Shown here: one piece after another, positions 7,901 to 8,190 of the stretch
How the letters are laid out: each line of letters begins with the position of its first letter
Position numbering within the stretch: the first letter of the stretch is position 1
Origin: JASHVB01 sp049522565
GTDB lineage: Bacteria; Pseudomonadota; Alphaproteobacteria; Acetobacterales; Acetobacteraceae
Assembly: GCA_049522565.1 (NCBI GenBank)
Contig: JBEKNT010000315.1
Location: 1 to 8,190 of the forward strand
Direction of reading: 5' to 3'
Length of the DNA stretch: 8,190 nt
Translations under genes and position numbers: made by a program
The notes under the pieces: model-generated
Database searches by the model: none
The model's input: the letters and a program-made list of their open reading frames with translations, nothing else
Told to the model about the DNA's origin: nothing

Positions 7901-8190
7901 CGGACCGGGCGCGGTCGCGTTGAGCGCCACCAACAGCTATTCCGGCCCCACCACGATTGGCAGCGGCGCCGCGCTGGTGCTGGGAGCCTCGACCGTCGGC
8001 ACCCCGGGCGGCGGGTCGGTTGCCGACAGCGGCACGCTGGTGTTCGCCGAACCCGGCGCGGTGACGTTCGGCAATCTCATCAGCGGCAGCGGTGGGGTGG
8101 AGCAGGACGGGCCCGGCACAGTGACGTTGACGAACGCCGAAAGCTACACGGGCGGCACGCTCATCTTCAGCGGCACACTCGCGCTGGGGG
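4851..8190 (+). CDS. Large autotransporter-type surface protein with PATR beta-strand repeats, 3' end cut off
   Basis: The frame is open from the ATG at 4851 to the window edge (1113 codons, no stop). Residues 1 to about 49 form an extended signal peptide: a long n-region, RR at 26-27, a hydrophobic core LLAAVPLVLAVSLLG (29-43) and a likely cleavage near SARG/Q. The rest is rich in Thr, Gly, Ser and Asn, with almost no Lys or Cys, and consists of repeated units containing N-x-Y-[ST]-G-x-T-x-[IV], G-T-L-x-L-G, EPSAVTFGN and ISGTGTVTQxGPGTVT. These are the autotransporter-associated beta-strand (PATR) repeats, which stack into a right-handed beta-helix in type V-secreted passengers. Residues 304-622 hold a different, duplicated module. 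The C-terminal beta-barrel that would prove autotransport is beyond the window, so export to the surface is inferred. A role in adhesion or biofilm is common in the family but is not shown here. It is transcribed divergently from the debranching enzyme. Confidence 0.9.
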   Translation, partial: MVYCASTHPFGLLATGVRQTASTATRRHLLAAVPLVLAVSLLGQGSARGQTIVATSAQDYATAITDANASSGGPVIVIDNVPGTVISLGGAMLPSLTGGTLQVGNGSIDTPFTGGTITDNAALSFKPPGAANDTISTTISGTGTVTQNGPGTITFTDNGTNTYSGGTTIAGGTLTLGDGTTNVGTLGSGQVTNNSALVFNEPSAVTFGNAISGTGTVTQSGPGTVTFTDNGSNSYSGGTTIASGSTLTLGDGSANTGTMGSGAVSNNGALVFNQPSLVTIANSISGTGTVTQQDIPGVTLSGSNSYSGGTTVIGNNNVGTSFVFGYYGQQNDYGVLQLANEGALSPNTTITLQQAGGLVAGYALDQTTLNAISSTSVGFVALGADSGNDLDFTNLPQVSLGADGLAIIRIYSGNLTPTPPGSTSLSTVNYQYQVGGGNGFLVLNTGLGDFFNGQTITAAEVDAVNNGFTILEGFNTFTGGMNVSLGVVELASTNAYCNLNPDCQTDPPIQIARTGVLATGYSLDQPTLDTITSSSNGTVALGVNSSNDLDFTNLPNVSLGAVGTYTYSGTITPGSNGYLLGGGGDFRVTSDLTVTQLLTGNNALTVNAPGFDPGTVTLVNDETYTGNTTINGGTLQLGNGTTNGTIADSPLVTITNTAEGNGYLAFQEATAITFANPITGTGNVQQFGPGTVTLTQSETYTGSTTIYGGTLALAAGSSIEPSAYVAMVSNVSGNNPAVLDISQGGNQTVQNLQSVWNGSTGPVTAQVLLGANTLTDIANSGATAFDGVISGTGAFVKQGSQQLTFSNVNTYSGGTTISAGTLVLGGQVPSAPTWTVGTAGTGPVTDNAALVFYEPSPVTLGNAIGGTGTVTQAGPGTVTLSGTNTYSGGTSIGGTFTLALGGQAPGAPTATVGTLGSGGVANSGTLVFTEPSAVTLPNLISGTGAVTQDGPGTVTLSAVNTYSGGTTITAGTLALGAGTIGGLGSGAVTDNGTLQFTEPGAVTFGNVISGSGGVTQTGPGAVALSATNSYSGPTTIGSGAALVLGASTVGTPGGGSVADSGTLVFAEPGAVTFGNLISGSGGVEQDGPGTVTLTNAESYTGGTLIFSGTLALG
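5922..6056 (+). repeat. Duplicated LDFTNLP module, copy 1
   Basis: Codons for residues 358-402 contain GYALDQ, VALGADS and NDLDFTNLPQVSLGA. From the GY pair onward they align without gaps to copy 2, at 30 of 42 residues, with an offset of exactly 477 bp (159 residues). This module type resembles a repeat I associate with large planctomycete, verrucomicrobial and proteobacterial autotransporter-like proteins; that is from memory. Confidence 0.85.
6396..6533 (+). repeat. Duplicated LDFTNLP module, copy 2
   Basis: Codons for residues 516-561 contain GYSLDQ, VALGVNS and NDLDFTNLPNVSLGA, the second copy of the module at 5922-6056. It is followed by TYTYSGTITP and a glycine run YLLGGGGDF before the PATR array resumes at 6714. 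Copy 1 is followed instead by a diverged stretch with IYSGNLTPTPPGS, so the downstream halves have separated more than the core. Confidence 0.85.

Larger units (their letters stand above)
5265..8190 (+). repeat. Tandem PATR repeat array within the surface-protein gene
   Basis: Motif copies of the N/E-x-[YF]-[ST]-G-x-T/M-x-[IV] type begin at 5331, 5547, 5760, 6273 (degenerate), 6714, 6942, 7275, 7500, 7728, 7932 and 8139. The partner motif I-[SGT]-G-[TS]-G begins at 5265, 5481, 5700, 6882, 7215, 7440, 7668, 7872 and 8079. Regular units are 204-228 bp (68-76 residues); 6942 to 7275 is an expanded unit of 333 bp, and 5760-6713 is a non-canonical insert. Neighbouring units are similar in DNA as well as protein: 5265-5360 and 5481-5576 match at 88 of 96 bases. 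Confidence 0.9.

Noticed and set aside
5265..8190. Regular repeats as a CRISPR array or satellite
   Set aside because: Units are 204-228 bp, coding in one frame with protein-level conservation, and have no short identical repeats with unique spacers.

Overview
The window is GC-rich DNA with tightly packed bacterial genes. Gene content (a classical SDR, a class I nitronate monooxygenase, a bacterial amylo-alpha-1,6-glucosidase and a PATR-repeat surface protein) and the base composition fit a Gram-negative proteobacterium. An alphaproteobacterium of the Acetobacteraceae/Rhodospirillales or Rhizobiales type is my best guess, but nothing in the window proves the taxon.

Left part (1-4409): three genes, all on the minus strand and separated by gaps of 242-390 bp, so probably separate transcription units rather than one operon. 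In genomic order they are the N-terminal 169 residues of a short-chain dehydrogenase/reductase (running off the left edge), a complete 364-residue nitronate monooxygenase-like flavoprotein, and a complete 724-residue glycogen-debranching-type amylo-alpha-1,6-glucosidase. Two are cytosolic redox enzymes and one acts on alpha-glucans. They do not form an obvious pathway. The 508-897 gap holds no gene but contains imperfect inverted repeats that look like a decayed dispersed intergenic element.

Middle (4410-4850): a 441-bp divergent intergenic region between the debranching enzyme and the right-hand gene. It should carry both promoters and has one weak -10-like candidate.

Right part (4851-8190): a single plus-strand reading frame with no stop for 1113 codons, running off the right edge. 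It has a good ribosome binding site, an extended signal peptide with an RR motif, and then a Thr/Gly/Asn/Ser-rich passenger made of repeated beta-strand units of the autotransporter-associated (PATR) type. About eleven copies of an N-x-Y-[ST]-G-x-T-x-[IV] motif are visible. The array is interrupted by an internally duplicated module of another repeat type, with a period of exactly 159 residues. The predicted translocator (C-terminal beta-barrel) would lie outside the window, so type V secretion is inferred from the passenger repeats only.

I see no RNA gene, CRISPR array, insertion sequence or phage gene. The most interesting material is the repeat architecture of the large surface protein: its near-identical DNA units, the nested duplication, an isolated cysteine pair and the RR signal peptide. 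I do not see clear evidence of a wholly new system.
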